64,000 nucleotides of DNA from Coix lacryma-jobi var. lacryma-jobi (Eukaryota; Streptophyta; Magnoliopsida; Poales; Poaceae), in the NCBI GenBank assembly GCA_009763385.1, contig CM019822.1, forward strand, positions 23,678,842 through 23,742,841. Reading direction: 5' to 3'. Shown piece after piece: positions 18,776 through 29,995 of the stretch. Position 1 is the first letter of the stretch, and each line of letters starts with the position of its first letter. The translations under genes and the position numbers were made by a program. A model generated the notes under the pieces. The model searched no databases and was not told the origin of the DNA. It was given only the letters and a program-made list of their open reading frames with translations.

Positions 18776-20876
18776 GGATGGCAGGAGTTTTGGTTTTACT
18801 ACAAGCTCAGTGATAATGCCGAGCTTTGCGGCGAGCTTCCGCTCCTTGGTGATGTGGGCGCCGAGGCCAAGATGTGCGCCGAAGCGCATGCCGCAGTTGA
18901 CTGTTTGAGGGTTGTAGCGCGGTCTCAATGCGCCCGTGACTTGATCGAAGAATATTGCTGTGCCCAGGTGTGGCCCCTCCTGCGAAGGCAAAAATGGTTT
19001 GCAGTTGAGGAAGACTCGAAGTATGAGGGTAGGGGTTTGAAGAAGCCGAAGGTTGAGTTGAACATAGTTTGGGAAAGAGTCCTTAAGAAGTTTCCGAAAC
19101 GCGGAGATGGCATTGAGGCTGTTTATAAGCGGGTTCAGCAGAGGGCTGAAGATCTTGTTGGTAAGTTGTCTACATTGGAGGTTAAGGCTATCCACAGCTC
19201 GGTGGGTAGCGGAGGTCGGGTCAACAGGATGTTCGACATTCTTGGGATCCGATATGCTGATTGACCTGCTCCTTCGAGCGAGGATGCGCCGAAGAAGAGG
19301 AAACGTACAGCTGCGGGGGATAAAGAAATTGTTTCACGACCGAAGAGAGGTCGTGGTCGTGGCTGCCGGGCGGAGCCGGCGGCCGGGTGAAAACGCTGGC
19401 GACGAAGGTCGCGGTTAGTTCGGGTGTCGTTGGTACTTCCTCATCCTCGGCCTTAGTTTCAAGCGGCCGAGGTGTTGGTAGGGATGGTGGGCGGGTGCCC
19501 CGCGTTGGCGTGATTAGTGCTTTGATCCAGATTTCGGACGACGAAGGTGTCTCTGATGATGAGGAGAAGGAGGAGGAGAGGGAGGCTGAAAAAGAGGCGG
19601 AGACCGATGACGAATCGTCTGATGAGGATAGTGAAACTTTCAGTGGCGAGGGTAGCTCGGATGACAAAGGTGCTTCAAAAGGGGATGATCAAGGGAAAGC
19701 TGTTGCTTCCTCAAGCGCTGATGCCGAGGCAGCACGTTGTATTGATGAGATGCTGCTTGACTTCGAGCTTGAGAGTCCCAGCGAGGGTCGATGCCCGAGT
19801 TTGCGGGGTCACACATCTGGGTTGACGGCGTCGAAGTGACCGGTGACCTCCAGTCGGAGAGGAATCCGGGCAAAAGGCCATACGGTGAAGCCAGCCGTTA
19901 TTCTCTTCCTTATTTTGCTGTGAAGGTTGGAGTTACTAATCCGGCAATGGAGCTTTTTACGAGTCCGGACCTCCGCGAGTGTCACCTACAAAGTGCTCCG
20001 GAGGAAAGGCGGTTTCTTGGTCGGGTCTTTAATCGGATTTGTTTACCGGAGGTGGAGCTTCGACTGGCTAACCAGCCTTTGGATGATCTTCATGATGACA
20101 TGGATGTCAAGATGGCTGAGTTAATGCTGCTCAACCGTTCGGCTCGTCGGAGGGCGAGTTACAATCTAAACTATTTGAATGACCGGTTGTCGAAGGTTGA
20201 GGAGGATAACAAGAACCTTCGGCGTAGCTTGGAGGGTAAAGATATTGAACTCAAGGCTGCTTTAGAAAAGGTCAAGATGTCCCGAGATGAGGCGCAGACG
20301 ATTGCGAATAGTAACGCTGACCTCTTAGCGGCTGTCCGTCAGAAAGACAAAGATCTGTTGACAGCAAACAGTCGAATTGGTGAGCTTGCGTCGGAGGTGA
20401 CCTCGCAGACGAGGGCGTGGCAAACGAGTATAGGGAAAATTAAGAGCAAGCTTGATGTCTGCTTGACCGAGGCCAGAGGTTCTGCCGGTGAACCGCTGCC
20501 TGCGTCTAATGCGGAGGCCTTCGAAGGTTGGTTGTGCAACGAGCTTGATGTCTTTAGCTCGTTGGTTGGAAACGCGACCGATTTTGGTGGGTATGCCGGG
20601 GCATTGGCGATGGCCAGTACGCTTCGTCAAGCGGATTGCGAGCATCTTCGCAAAATTAAGAAGCCCAATCACATCTTCCCGACAGTTCACAAAGTGTGCC
20701 AGATGAAGATTGATGATGCTGAGGTTCGGAACTGTGCGATGCGATTGCTTCGCAAGTTCTGGATTGCTGGTGGTGGCCGCGCTCTTGCTTTTGAAGAGGC
20801 TGCCGAGGCTACTCGTCAGGTTCGTGGTATTGGAGAGAAAATGGTTTTAGGTTTGTTTCAACGATGCAGGGGTTAG
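18776..20876 (+). pseudogene. Tat1 plus-strand accessory gene, continuation (broken)
   Basis: Continuation of the gene starting at 2280. An Asn/Leu-rich PF04195-like part runs to a TGA at 19262-19264. Beyond that stop the same frame still encodes a basic PKKRKR motif (19289-19306) and an Arg-Gly stretch, both plausible nuclear targeting or nucleic-acid contacts. The reading then shifts frame twice, near 19385 and near 19790. Between the shifts lies a Ser/Asp/Glu-rich acidic region (about 19530-19700). The last frame (to 20876) holds a conserved-looking domain followed by a long coiled coil (about 20160-20410). One nonsense codon and two frameshifts make this copy non-functional. Such broken accessory genes are common in old Tat elements. 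Confidence 0.7.
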
Positions 20877-20920
20877 TATTAATTTTTGATTTTTCCCCCT
20901 TTTGTTTTGCTTGCAGGCTC

Positions 20921-21180
20921 GGAGGGAGGCGATGCCTTCGCCGACTGCGGCTGTTGATGCTGGTGGTAGTTCTGAAGTTGTTCCCGCGCCCAGCTCGGTG
21001 GAGGTTCCGTCCATCGAGGTTGAACCCTTGGCTGAGGACGATCCGATCACTGGAGAGGCTAACATTGAAGAGGCGGCAGCTGGGGAGGCTCCTGTTGGGG
21101 GCTCGGACGCAGCCACTGACGGAGGTCTAGATGCTGTCATTAACGAAGCTGTGGCGGAGGAGCATGGGGAAACTAGGCAG
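20921..21180 (+). pseudogene. Tat1 accessory gene, probable middle exon
   Basis: A pyrimidine-rich acceptor (TTTTGCTTGCAG) ends at about 20917. An open stretch begins Ala-Arg-Arg-Glu-Ala and continues as Ala/Glu/Pro-rich low-complexity sequence. It ends at a clear donor, CAG then GTGTGA at 21181. The next acceptor at 21287 keeps the frame (phase 0). The donor of the preceding intron is uncertain. Function unknown; probably a flexible linker. Confidence 0.5.
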
Positions 21181-21287
21181 GTGTGAAAATTTGGGATTAT
21201 TCTGGCGAGAGGATTATTTTGTGAAAAGTGTGGCAATTGTAAAAACTTAATGACGCTGAGACACTTTCTTATTTTGTGAAAATGCAG

Positions 21288-21839
21288 GTTTCTGATGGAA
21301 CCGTGCTAGAAGTATTTGATGTGACGCCACTGACGCTTAATTATCAGGATATATTTATAACTGGTGAATCGTGGGCTCGGGCTAGGCTAAAACATCCTTC
21401 GCTGGCTTTTGAACTCTTTTGGTGGTCGAAAGTACGAAGGTATGATTTGAAGAATAGCAGGTCGAGTCGTTTTTGGCGCGAAGCAGACTATACTGATCGA
21501 CAGGCCACCCGTTATTTGTTTGGTTCTTCTTCGTCCTCGCAAACTGTCATTGACGATGATATTGATGAGAAAACAGCTTTGGATTACTTGTTTGGGCGAA
21601 ACAAACTAGATCTAGGGTCAGACGGAGCACTTGTGATTCCAAAAGAGGAACCTTCGGAAGTTAGTCCTGAATGCCGTAGATATATGTATAGGGCGAGGGT
21701 TTTGCCCGGGGAGCTGCCAATTGTCCCTGCAGCTCCTTTGTTGTGGGGACCCATAGTTCTGGTGGAAATAGAGTTTGAGGAGGGTAGCGAGGGTTTTGAT
21801 GATTTGATGTTAATTGAGGAGGGTGAAGGTCCCTTGTAA
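21288..21839 (+). pseudogene. Tat1 accessory gene, probable last exon
   Basis: Follows the acceptor AAAATGCAG (ending 21287) and runs open for 183 codons to TAA at 21837-21839. It is rich in Asp/Glu, with a Ser run near its middle and aromatic residues (FWW). I recognise no domain. It is in frame with the middle exon if the 21181-21287 intron is removed. It belongs to a gene whose earlier parts are broken, so it is called a pseudogene although this exon itself is open. Confidence 0.5.
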
Positions 21840-22051
21840 TTTCGGAGGATGTTGTGAAGTTTGTTCGGTACATGTTCACGTAAAGTGTATGTTTGTTTTT
21901 TGTAATTACAATTCACTTTTGTAAATTTATTGGGGGTTGAACTTTTGACCCTCGCTTAATGCTGGCGAGGTCCGTTTGGTTTGCACTGTTGAATTTGTAT
22001 GAGTTTTGGGAAAAAACAGCGACGTACCGATGTTTAGGATGTTTAGTAAAA

Positions 22052-22440
22052 ACAGCGACGCCCCCTTTCTTTTTGGGCGAGGCTCGCTTTTCGTTAAACA
22101 GAGATGTTTAGTAAAAACAGCGACGCCCCTTTTCCTTTTTTAGCGAGGCTCGCGTGACGCTTGCATAGGTTGATTTGGAAAAACAGCGACGCCCCCCTTT
22201 ATTTTTTAGCGAGGCTCACGTAACGCTTTCATAAGCTGATTTGGAAAAACAACGACGCCCCCCTTTCTTTTTTAGCGAGGCTCGCGTACCACTTTCATAA
22301 GCTGATTTGGAAAAACAACGACGCCCCCCTTTCTTTTTTAGCGAGGCTCGCTTACCACTTTCATAAGCTGATTTGGAAAAACAGCAACGCCCCCCTTTCT
22401 TTTTTAGCGAGGCTCGCTTAGCGCTTTTGGTTTTACGGGG
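22052..22440. repeat. 66-bp tandem repeat array in Tat1
   Basis: About six units of 65-66 bp. Each begins near ACAGCGACGCC, has a T-rich middle and ends TTAGCGAGGCTCGC. Starts are at about 22052, 22117, 22183, 22249, 22315 and 22381. The array lies between the accessory gene and the integrase end of pol, in the 3' untranslated part of the element. Confidence 0.85.
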
Positions 22441-23285
22441 GTATTCGACTTTTTTGGACTTCGCGCCTCCCCTTGTCTTAGGTGGAGGTGAAGTTTGCTT
22501 TACGAGCCCCTAGCATTATTTGCGAGGGTGCTCGACTTTTTTGGACTTCGCACCTCCCCTTAACTTAGGTGGAGGTGAAGTTTGCTTTGCGAGCCCCTGG
22601 CATTTTTTGCGATGGTGCTCGACTTTTTGGACTTCGCACCTCCCCTTAACTTAGGTGGAGGTGAAGTTTGCTTTGCGAGCCCCTGGTGTTTTTTGCGAGG
22701 GTGCTCGACTTTTTTGGACTTCGCACCTCCCCTTATCTTAGGTGGAGGTGAAGTTTGCTTTGCGAGCCCCTGGCGTTTTTTGCGAGGGTGCTCGACTTTT
22801 TTGGACTTCGCGCCTCCCCTTGTCTTAGGTGGAGGTGAAGTTTGCTTTGCGAGCCCCTGGCGTTTTTTGCGAGGGTGCTTGACTTTTTTGGACTTCGCGC
22901 CTCCCCTTGTCTTAGGTAGAGGTGAAGTTTGCTTTGCGAGCCCCTGGCGTTTTTTGCGAGGGTGCTCGACTTTTTTGGACTTCGCGCCTCTCCTTGTTTT
23001 AGGTGGAGGTGAAGTTTGCTTTGCGAGCCCCTGACATTTTTTGCGAGGGTGCTCGACTTTTTTGGACTTCGCGTCTCCCCTTGTCTTAGGTGGAGGTGAA
23101 GTTTGCTTTGCGAGCCCCTGGCGTTTTTTTTGCGAGGGTGCTCGACTTTTTTGGACTTCGCACCTCCCCTTGTTTTAGGTGGAGGTGAAGTTTGCTTTAC
23201 GAGCCCCTAGCGTTTTTTGCGAGGGTGCTCGACTTTTTTGGACTTCGCGCCTCCCTTGTTTTAGGTGGAGGTGAAGTTTGCTTTG
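22440..23285. repeat. 87-bp tandem repeat array in Tat1
   Basis: About ten units of 86-89 bp directly after the 66-bp array. Each unit has GAGGGTGCTCGAC, a T run, GGACTTCGCGCCTCCCC and GGTGGAGGTGAAGTTTGC. The marker CTCGAC recurs at 22531, 22618, 22704, 22791, 22878 (variant), 22965, 23052, 23141 and 23228. As 87 is a multiple of three, a long frame stays open on the plus strand by chance; I do not treat it as coding. Confidence 0.9.
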
Positions 23286-23575
23286 TAAAAAGTTTGTTTT
23301 TTTAAGCAATCTTGGAGGGTTATCATCGATTATAGCGCTCTTGAAGAAGAGCTGCTTTTTTCGATGTTTGTTAGTAAAAGTAATAATTTGGAGTTTTACT
23401 TTTTTCGGGGGTTTTAGCCTGTATTAAGAATTTGGATGCTGCCTCGTTAAAAAACCTTACGCCCCTTCGTAAGGAAAAAGAGTGCAGCTCCTTTGTTTTT
23501 GTTACATGCATAGAAATGGAAGAAAACATAGATGAAATAACAAATTACATATTGCAAGGGCTCGCTAAGGCTCCT

Positions 23576-24793
23576 CTACGGGTAGTATTTGCGAAGGTCG
23601 TCGACGTTCCAGGTGTGAGGCAGGATGTTTCCCTCGCTGTCAGAGAGATGAAAGGAGCCGGGACGGTTGCATTCTGCTATTAGGTATGGCCCTGTCCACT
23701 TTGGCTGAAACTTCCCCGCCATGCTGGCGTTTTGCTTTCGAATGAGAACGAGGTCACCTTTCTTTAGTTCTTTGACTCTCACCTTTTTGTCTCTCCATTT
23801 TTTTGTTTCTTCCTGATACTTGCGAAGGTTGTGCACTGCATTGCATCTTGTTTCTTCGAGCAAGTCTTTGTCAAGTAATTGGTTTTGTTCGTCTGTTTCG
23901 AAGGTAGTTCTGAGTGATACATGCTTCAACTCTTTTGGTAATACAGCTTCTTCTCCAAACAGGAGCCTGAAGGGTGTGAATTTGGTGGCTCTGCATTCCG
24001 AGGTGTTATGGGACCAGGTGACGGAGGTTAGCTCTTCCGCCCATTTTCCTTTGGGCCTGCCTTGCAATTTCTTTGATACGGCTTGGAAAATTGTTGCATT
24101 GGCTCTTTTGACTAGGCCGTTGGATTGAGGGTGCCTGACTGAGGCGAAGCATAGGATTGTTTCGATTTGAGTGCAAAATTCTTTGAAAACTTCGCTGTCA
24201 AATTGAGTGCCATTGTCAACAGTTAGGTATTTGGGGACTCCGAACCGGCAAATTATTTGCTGCCAGAAAAATTTCTTCACAGCCAAGGAGGTGATGGAAG
24301 CCAGTGGTCTAGTTTCAATCCATTTCGTGAAGTATTCCACAGCTACGACTGCGTAGCGAAGGTTTCCTGGAGCTGTTGGGAGTGGACCGACGAGGTCCAT
24401 TGCCCATCTTTGCAACGGCCATGTTGGGCATATCAGAGTTGTTGGAGCCCCTGGGGCGTTTTGTGTCTTTGCCGTTAGTTGGCAACCCTCACAATGTTTG
24501 ATGATGCTTTCTGCATCTCGTAATGCAGTTGGCCAGTAGAAACCTTGTCGGAAAGCTTTCCCAACTAACGCCCTCGGGCCGTTGTGTGAACCACAGATGC
24601 CTTCGTGAATAAGCTTGAGAATGTCATTTCCTTCAGACTGTGACACGCATTTGAGCCATGGCGAGGTTACCGAGGCTTTGTACAGAATGTTGTCCACAAT
24701 CTTGTACCCTCGTGCTCTTTGTTTTAGTCTATTTTCTTCCTCTTTGGAGTCAGGCTCATGGAGCCCTTCGATATAGGCTATGATAGGTGCTCT
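23576..24793 (-). pseudogene. Tat1 integrase region of pol
   Basis: The 3' end of pol. An open frame runs from a TGA at 24794-24796 to 23576. It inserts element cDNA into host DNA. The zinc-binding His-His-Cys-Cys motif (HEGICGSH ... CEGC), the first two catalytic Asp residues (WAMDLVG and TVDNGTQF) and the C-terminal fold with KWTGPYLI are present. The third catalytic residue is changed: where the family has Glu after HPQSNGLV there is Lys (AAA, plus-strand TTT at 24107-24109). A single G-to-A change explains this, and the enzyme should be inactive. It is in the same frame as the RT segment upstream. Confidence 0.85.
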
Positions 24794-24796
24794 TCA

Positions 24797-26936
24797 GTCC
24801 TCATTCTGGATTGCACTGATCAACTTAGTGTTCTTTTCGGAGGTTTCAAAAGCTGATTGAGTTGCAACCTCGTGGAACACATCTGGCGGCAGCTGCAGTT
24901 GTTGTGCTGCTGCTTTAGCTAGGCAGTCTGCCTCGTTGTTTTCTGACCTTGGTATTGCTTTCACTGTTATGCCAAGGAAGAAAGATTCTAACCTTCGGAC
25001 ATATTGGAAGTATTTTTGTAGCTCTGGATCTTTCGCCTTGTAGTTTTTCTCAATGTGTCCCGCAATGACTTGTGAGTCTGTGTTGATGACTGCCCTTCGG
25101 ACTGATAATGATCGAAGCCTTGAGAGTGCTAGTATTACAGCTTCGTACTCTGCGGAATTGTTTGTGCACTTGAAGTCGAGTCTTCTTGTATACCTTAGCT
25201 TCGACCCGGATGGCGAGACTAGAATGGCCGAGGCCCCTGCTCCAGTTGCACCCCAGGCTCCATCGACATATATAGTCCAAAATGGGTCCTGTTGAGCTCC
25301 ATCTCTGCGAGGGTCAGGGGTCCACTCAGCTATGAAATCTGCTAGTGCCTGTGATTTGATTGATGTTCTTCCGATGAAGGTTATAGCATAGCTGTTGAGC
25401 TCAACTGCCCACTTTGCTATTCTTCCTACTGCCTCGTTGTTCTTGAAAATGTTCTCAAGGGGGTATGCCGAAGGTACATGGATCTCGTATGCCTAGAAAT
25501 AATGCTTGAGCTTTCTTGAAGCCATGACCACGGCGTAGTCTACCTTCTCGAGCTCTGAGTAGTTTCTTTTGGGACCTTCGAGAGTTTCTGACACATAGTA
25601 GATTGGGGCTTGCTTGGTTCTGTTGTTTTCGTGCAGCTCCTTGATTAGAACTGCGCTTGCTGCGTGAGGCGAGGTTGCGACATACAACAGTAGCATGTCC
25701 CCTTTGCTCGGGCTGGTTAAGACAGTCAAGTTGGTGAGATATTTTTTCAGATCCTCAAAGGCTTTTTGCTGCCGAGGTCCCCAATTGAATGGAGCTGCGC
25801 TTCTCAATGTTTCAAAGAAAGGTAACCTTCGCTCAGCTGACCTGGAGATGAATCTGTTGAGAGCTGCTAATCGGCCTGACAGGCGCTGAGCTGCTTTTTT
25901 GGTTGTCGGGGGTTCCATATTGATGATAGCGTCAATCTTTTCGGGGTTGGCTTCGATTCCCCTTGCTGATACGATATAGCCCATCAGTTTTCCTTCGCTT
26001 ACCCCGAAAACACATTTTTCGGGGTTCAGCTTTAATCCGGCGGACCGGAGGTTGCTGAACACTCTCGATAAGTCTGATATGTGGTTTTCTTTTAGCTCGC
26101 TTTGGACAACCAGATCATCGACGTAGGCAGAGACAGCGTGTTCATCTTTGAAGACTTCAGATGTCATGCGGGCGAAGGTTGATCCTGCGTTCCTTAGGCC
26201 TTCGGCCATTCTTCGAAAGCAAAAAGTGCCCGAAGGTGTAATGAAGCTTGTTTTTTCCTCATCTTCTTCGTTCATCCAAATCTGGTGGTACCCTGAGAAG
26301 CAGTCGAGAAGAGATAGTGTTTGGCAGCCGGCTGCTCTGTCAACCAAGGTGCTTATGTTTGGGAGGGGGAAATCATCCTTCGGACAAGCTTTGTTCAGAC
26401 ACGTGAAATCTACACACATTCGCCATTTCTTGTTTTTTCTGGACTAGGACCACGTTTGAGAGCCATGTTGGATATTTGACTGGACGGATGACACCCGCAT
26501 CCAAAAGTCTTCTTACCTCAGCCTTCGCTGCCTCTTTCCTTTCTTCTGACATTTTGCGAAGCTTTTGCTTAACCGGACGATAGCCTGGTTTGATATTTAG
26601 GCTATGCTCTATCAGAGTTCTGTTTACCCCCTTTAGGTCCTCTGCAGACCAAGCGAAGGTGTCAGAGTTTTCTTTGAGGAAAAAGACGAGGTTGTTTTCT
26701 GATTGGAGGTCTAGGTTGGCTGAAATAAACACCTTTCTTTCGGTGTTGCCCTCAAAGAGTTGGACTTGTTTAGTCTCTTCCTTGGGTGATGCTTTTACTC
26801 TGTCAGTGCAAATTTCACCTTCGTCGCTGAGGTTTTTGGCTCGAGGCTTTGATAAGTTGTGGACATTGGGTTGCCCTGGTGCTACTGTTCCCTCAGCTGC
26901 CCTTGCAATGTCTTGGTCTCCATAAACTGCAACCAC
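24797..26936 (-). pseudogene. Tat1 reverse transcriptase and RNase H region of pol
   Basis: Copies element RNA into DNA. The RT start is in one frame (26936-26373, with the expected AEVRRLLDAGVIRPV stretch). The rest follows a frameshift near 26430. The catalytic YVDD box is at 26114-26125. The RNase H domain begins before 25500. Damage: a frameshift near 26937 leaves the gag-protease frame, a second near 26430 returns to it, TAG at 25493-25495 follows KLKHYF, and TGA lies at 24794-24796. The two shifts compensate each other, so gag-protease and RT-integrase were once one frame. Not functional. Confidence 0.85.
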
Positions 26937-29284
26937 CCCTTTGGAGCGGGAAGCTTCATGCAGAGGTAAGCGGGGTGAATGACTGCATTAAATGCATTGG
27001 TGACCCCTCGGCCAAATATTGCATTGTACGGATAAAACATGTCGACCACGTCGAAGGTTATGTGCTCAGTTCTGCAGTTCATCTGGTCGCCGAAGGTCAT
27101 AGGCAAAGATATTTTTCCGACGGCTCTCACTTGTTGACCGCCGAAGCCGTATAGAGGGTTGTCAGCGGGTTGCAGGAGGTTTCTATCAAGCTTCATGCTG
27201 TCGAAAGTTGAGGCGAACAGGATGTCTGCGGAGCTTCCTGTATCGACCAAAATTTTGGTGACTGTCCATCCTGCTAGATTGGTTTCGATCACCATAGCGT
27301 CAGTGTGAGGGTAATCTCTCAACTTCATATCACTGGAGTCGAAATTTATAGGAATGTGAGACCATCGGCCAAATTTGTGTGGTCCTTCGACGGCTACATG
27401 GTGTACTCGTCTAGCATGTTCCTTCCTCTGTCGCTTGTTGCCATGATCTTCATTTGAGCCTCCGGTGATGGCTAGTATTACACCGAAGGTTGATGTTGGG
27501 TTGTTGATGGTCGTCTGGTTCTGGGCTTCAGATTTGACAGGTTGAGGTGCTGGTAATGCTGGTATTGGTGGTGGTGGTGGTAGAGCATTGTTGACCTGTT
27601 GGTTGGTTTGGGTTTGGGTTTGGGGGGTTGTTGGGTATGTGACGGTGTATGGTGCATTTTGGCGTTGTGGGATCGCGGTTGGCTGATAAGAGGCTTGGTT
27701 GTAGTGTGGGTGGTGTGCGTAGATAGGTTGTTGCGAAGGTAGGCCGTAGTTTATGGGGGTGTAGTGGTATGGAGGATTTGGTGGGTGGAAGTTCGGTTTC
27801 CTGGTGTGGTTAATGGTTCGGTTGTCTGCCGAAGCGGCTCTTTTGGACTCCTGGTACTCTTTTCCCTTGGCGAAGCACTCACATTGTTTGGTGGTGTGCC
27901 CCTTTCCAAGACCACAAAAATGACAATACATTTTCGCGGGATCTTTCTGCTGGTTCCGTTGATCCGGCGGGGGTGGCAAACCTTGAGGGTTTTGGTTGCT
28001 CGGAGGTTGAGCGCCCCGTCTTTGGTCTTCATAGTGGACTGCTTTGTTGATAGCGCCAATGTTGCTTTGTTCTTGGCGAAAGTTGTTTTCTCTCGGTTGA
28101 GGCCTCGGCTGCGGCTTTTGTTGTGACCTCCGAGCATCGGACTTTGCCCTGAAGTCCATGTCCGCTCTACAGTATCTTTCCATTGTCTCATGTAATTCCT
28201 CGATTGTATTTGTCGGCTTCTTGGCAAATTTCGAAGAGCATGGGCCTGGACGCAAACCGCTGACTGCAGCGAGGATGACAGCCTCGTCGGATATCCCCGG
28301 AGTTCTTGCTCTGATTTGGATAAACCTTCGCCAATAATCTTGAAGTGGTTCGCGCTCTTCTTGTTTGCAGTTGAACAACTCAATGGGGTTTGATGGGGCT
28401 GCCGTAATACCTTTGAAGTTTGTACAGAGCTTATCCCTGAGGTTGGACCAGGAATCCACGGTTCCTGGGCGAAGGTCGCTGTACCAAGTTTGTGCGATGT
28501 CACGCAAGATGATGACAAAAGACTTTGCCATTGTTGATTCATCGCCCCCTGCCGCGGCGACTGCTGCCTCATAGCTCATTATGAATTGGCGAGGGTCGGT
28601 AAGTCCGTCGTAGCGGGGTAGATTTTGTGGATTGTAGCATGGTGGCCAGGGTTGGGTTTGGAGTATCTGGGAGAGGGGTGACTTTGGGTCATAGGGCATT
28701 TGGTGCTGTTGGGCTCTCCGTTGGTTGCGAAAGTTTGGCTCTCTCTCATCTGGGTAGAGTTGGCGAAAGTTTGGTTGTCTCACAGGATATGGTTCTGGGT
28801 GATTTGGTGGTGGTGGGGGTGGTGGATGGTGGCGGAGGTTGTCCTGATCCCGCCCCTCATTTCCCTCCTGAAGTGGTGGAATTTCCCCATCATTCCAACC
28901 CTCGGCTTCAGCTTCAACTGCTGCGAGGGACTCCTCCATTCGGCGAAGCTGATCCCTAGCCTCGTCTGCCTTTTGCCTGATAGCGCGCAGCCGGTTGTGC
29001 CTCTCAAGCTGGTCTAGACGCCTTTTCTTCTCTTGCAACTCAGCTTGAAGTCTTTCGAGGGCCTCGAGGCCCAATTCCTCCTCGTCAGCTCCCTCTCCTT
29101 CTCCGGGAGTGTGGGGGTGCAGCTGCGCCGCCGTCCGGGTTTGTGGGCCCAGGACTTCTGAGTCTGGAGTAACATCTTCTGCTCTCGAGGGTTCCGGGAT
29201 CTCTTCGGCAGGTGGAACCACCGCCGCAGCTTCTCTAGCCGCGCGAAGGTCCCTAGTAGTGGTTGTTCTTCTGTTTCCCGCCAT
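26882..29284 (-). pseudogene. Tat1 gag and aspartic protease
   Basis: The start chosen is the ATG at 29284-29282, just after the primer-binding site; an upstream extension would run into the LTR. Domains in order: a coiled coil (LERLQAELQEKKRRLDQLER region), a Pro/Arg-rich linker, the retrotransposon gag fold (MSYEAAVAAAGGDES ... TWYSDL), a zinc knuckle CHFCGLGKGHTTKQC (one residue longer than CX2CX4HX4C), a Gln/Pro-rich spacer, and a protease with an intact Asp-Thr-Gly site (27236-27244). Gag forms the particle and protease cuts the polyprotein. The segment itself is open for 800 codons, but a frameshift near 26937 separates it from RT, so pol could not be made normally. Confidence 0.88.
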
Positions 29285-29298
29285 TTCGAACTTCGTGT

Positions 29299-29315
29299 TC
29301 CCACGGACGGCGCCA
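29299..29315 (-). promoter_or_regulatory. tRNA primer-binding site of Tat1
   Basis: On the minus strand, three bases after the 5' LTR, the sequence reads TGGCGCCGTCCGTGGGA. It starts with the TGG expected from a CCA tRNA end. I do not assign the tRNA; the first nine bases fit tRNA-Asp but the rest does not. Confidence 0.75.
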
Positions 29316-29318
29316 AAC

Positions 29319-29990
29319 TGTTGGTAACACACTTGCCCAACCTCCGCACACGTGCAGGGGGGTGGCGAAGGTGGCCAATCGTCAGAACCAAGCAAAGATG
29401 CAACAGGAACAAAACAACGCGAGGGTATAAGGAAACGAGAACAGTGTTACCGTGGCTCTATTCCCAAAAATCGTTGTCGTTACACTGTTCACCCCCCGGT
29501 ATTTATAGGGGATACCAAGGGGTGCCGACCAAATTACAGTAGGGTACAAGAAAGATTCCTCTGCGCTATACATACAGAAGGGCAAACTCGTACAAACACA
29601 ACTGGAGTCGAAACCCTAGCCTGCTTTCCATGCGCCCGCCGCCGCTCGGCTCGTGCTCACCCTCGCGGAAATGCGAGGGCTGACCTTCGTCTTGCGAAGA
29701 TATCCGTCCAGTCGCGAAGTCCGAGTCCCTTCGCCACCAGTTGGGCCTGGGCCTCTCAGCGAAGGTGTGCGGGATGCGCGAGGGTTGCTCCCAGTGCTCT
29801 TCATGCCCTTTGCCTCTAAGAAATTGTTGAACACTCCGAAGATTGGGTCAGTATTCGGGGGCTTGAACGGTGACTTGAGGGACCTAACAAGATAAAAAAG
29901 GGCAGGCGACGAAGGTGCGCGGGACGCGCGAGGGCCGCTTTGTTGAGCCAGCCTGCGTGGTGCCACTGCCGAGGGTCCCCTCCCCCAACC
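29319..29990 (-). repeat. 5' LTR of Tat1
   Basis: Direct repeat of 1243-1912. It is the 5' LTR because the primer-binding site and gag start follow it on the minus strand. A minus-strand TATA box (CTATAAATA) is at 29500-29508. The last base before the duplication is C where the other LTR has A, so the usual TG...CA end is mutated here. Confidence 0.93.
29500..29508 (-). promoter_or_regulatory. TATA box in Tat1 5' LTR
   Basis: CTATAAATA on the minus strand, preceded by a GC-rich stretch, about 180 bases before the LTR end. It is repeated at the same place in the 3' LTR (1422-1430). It is the likely promoter for the genomic RNA. Confidence 0.6.
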
Positions 29991-29995
29991 TAAAC

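Larger units (their letters stand above)
1243..29990 (-). mobile_element. Tat-lineage Ty3/Gypsy LTR retrotransposon (Tat1), nested insertions inside
   Basis: The element lies on the minus strand. Two LTRs of about 670 bp begin TGTTGG and end CCAACA (left copy) or CCAACC (right copy). The 5 bp outside them are TAAAC on both sides (1238-1242 and 29991-29995), a perfect target-site duplication. In element orientation the order is 5' LTR (29319-29990), primer-binding site, gag, protease, RT, RNase H, integrase, two tandem-repeat arrays, a gene on the opposite strand, polypurine tract, 3' LTR (1243-1912). Gene order, the PF04195-type antisense gene and the 3' repeats fit the Tat lineage. About 16 kb (2799-18775) is later nested insertion, so the original element was near 12.8 kb. 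The LTRs differ at roughly 15-20 sites by eye. Nonsense codons and frameshifts make it non-autonomous now. Confidence 0.93.

Noticed and set aside
22582..23034. 150-codon plus-strand frame of 29-residue repeats
   Set aside because: The 87-bp tandem unit is a multiple of three, so an open frame arises automatically. There is no start context and no known protein.
22052..23285. CRISPR-like array
   Set aside because: Whole units repeat with no unique spacers, inside a plant retrotransposon. It is an ordinary tandem repeat.
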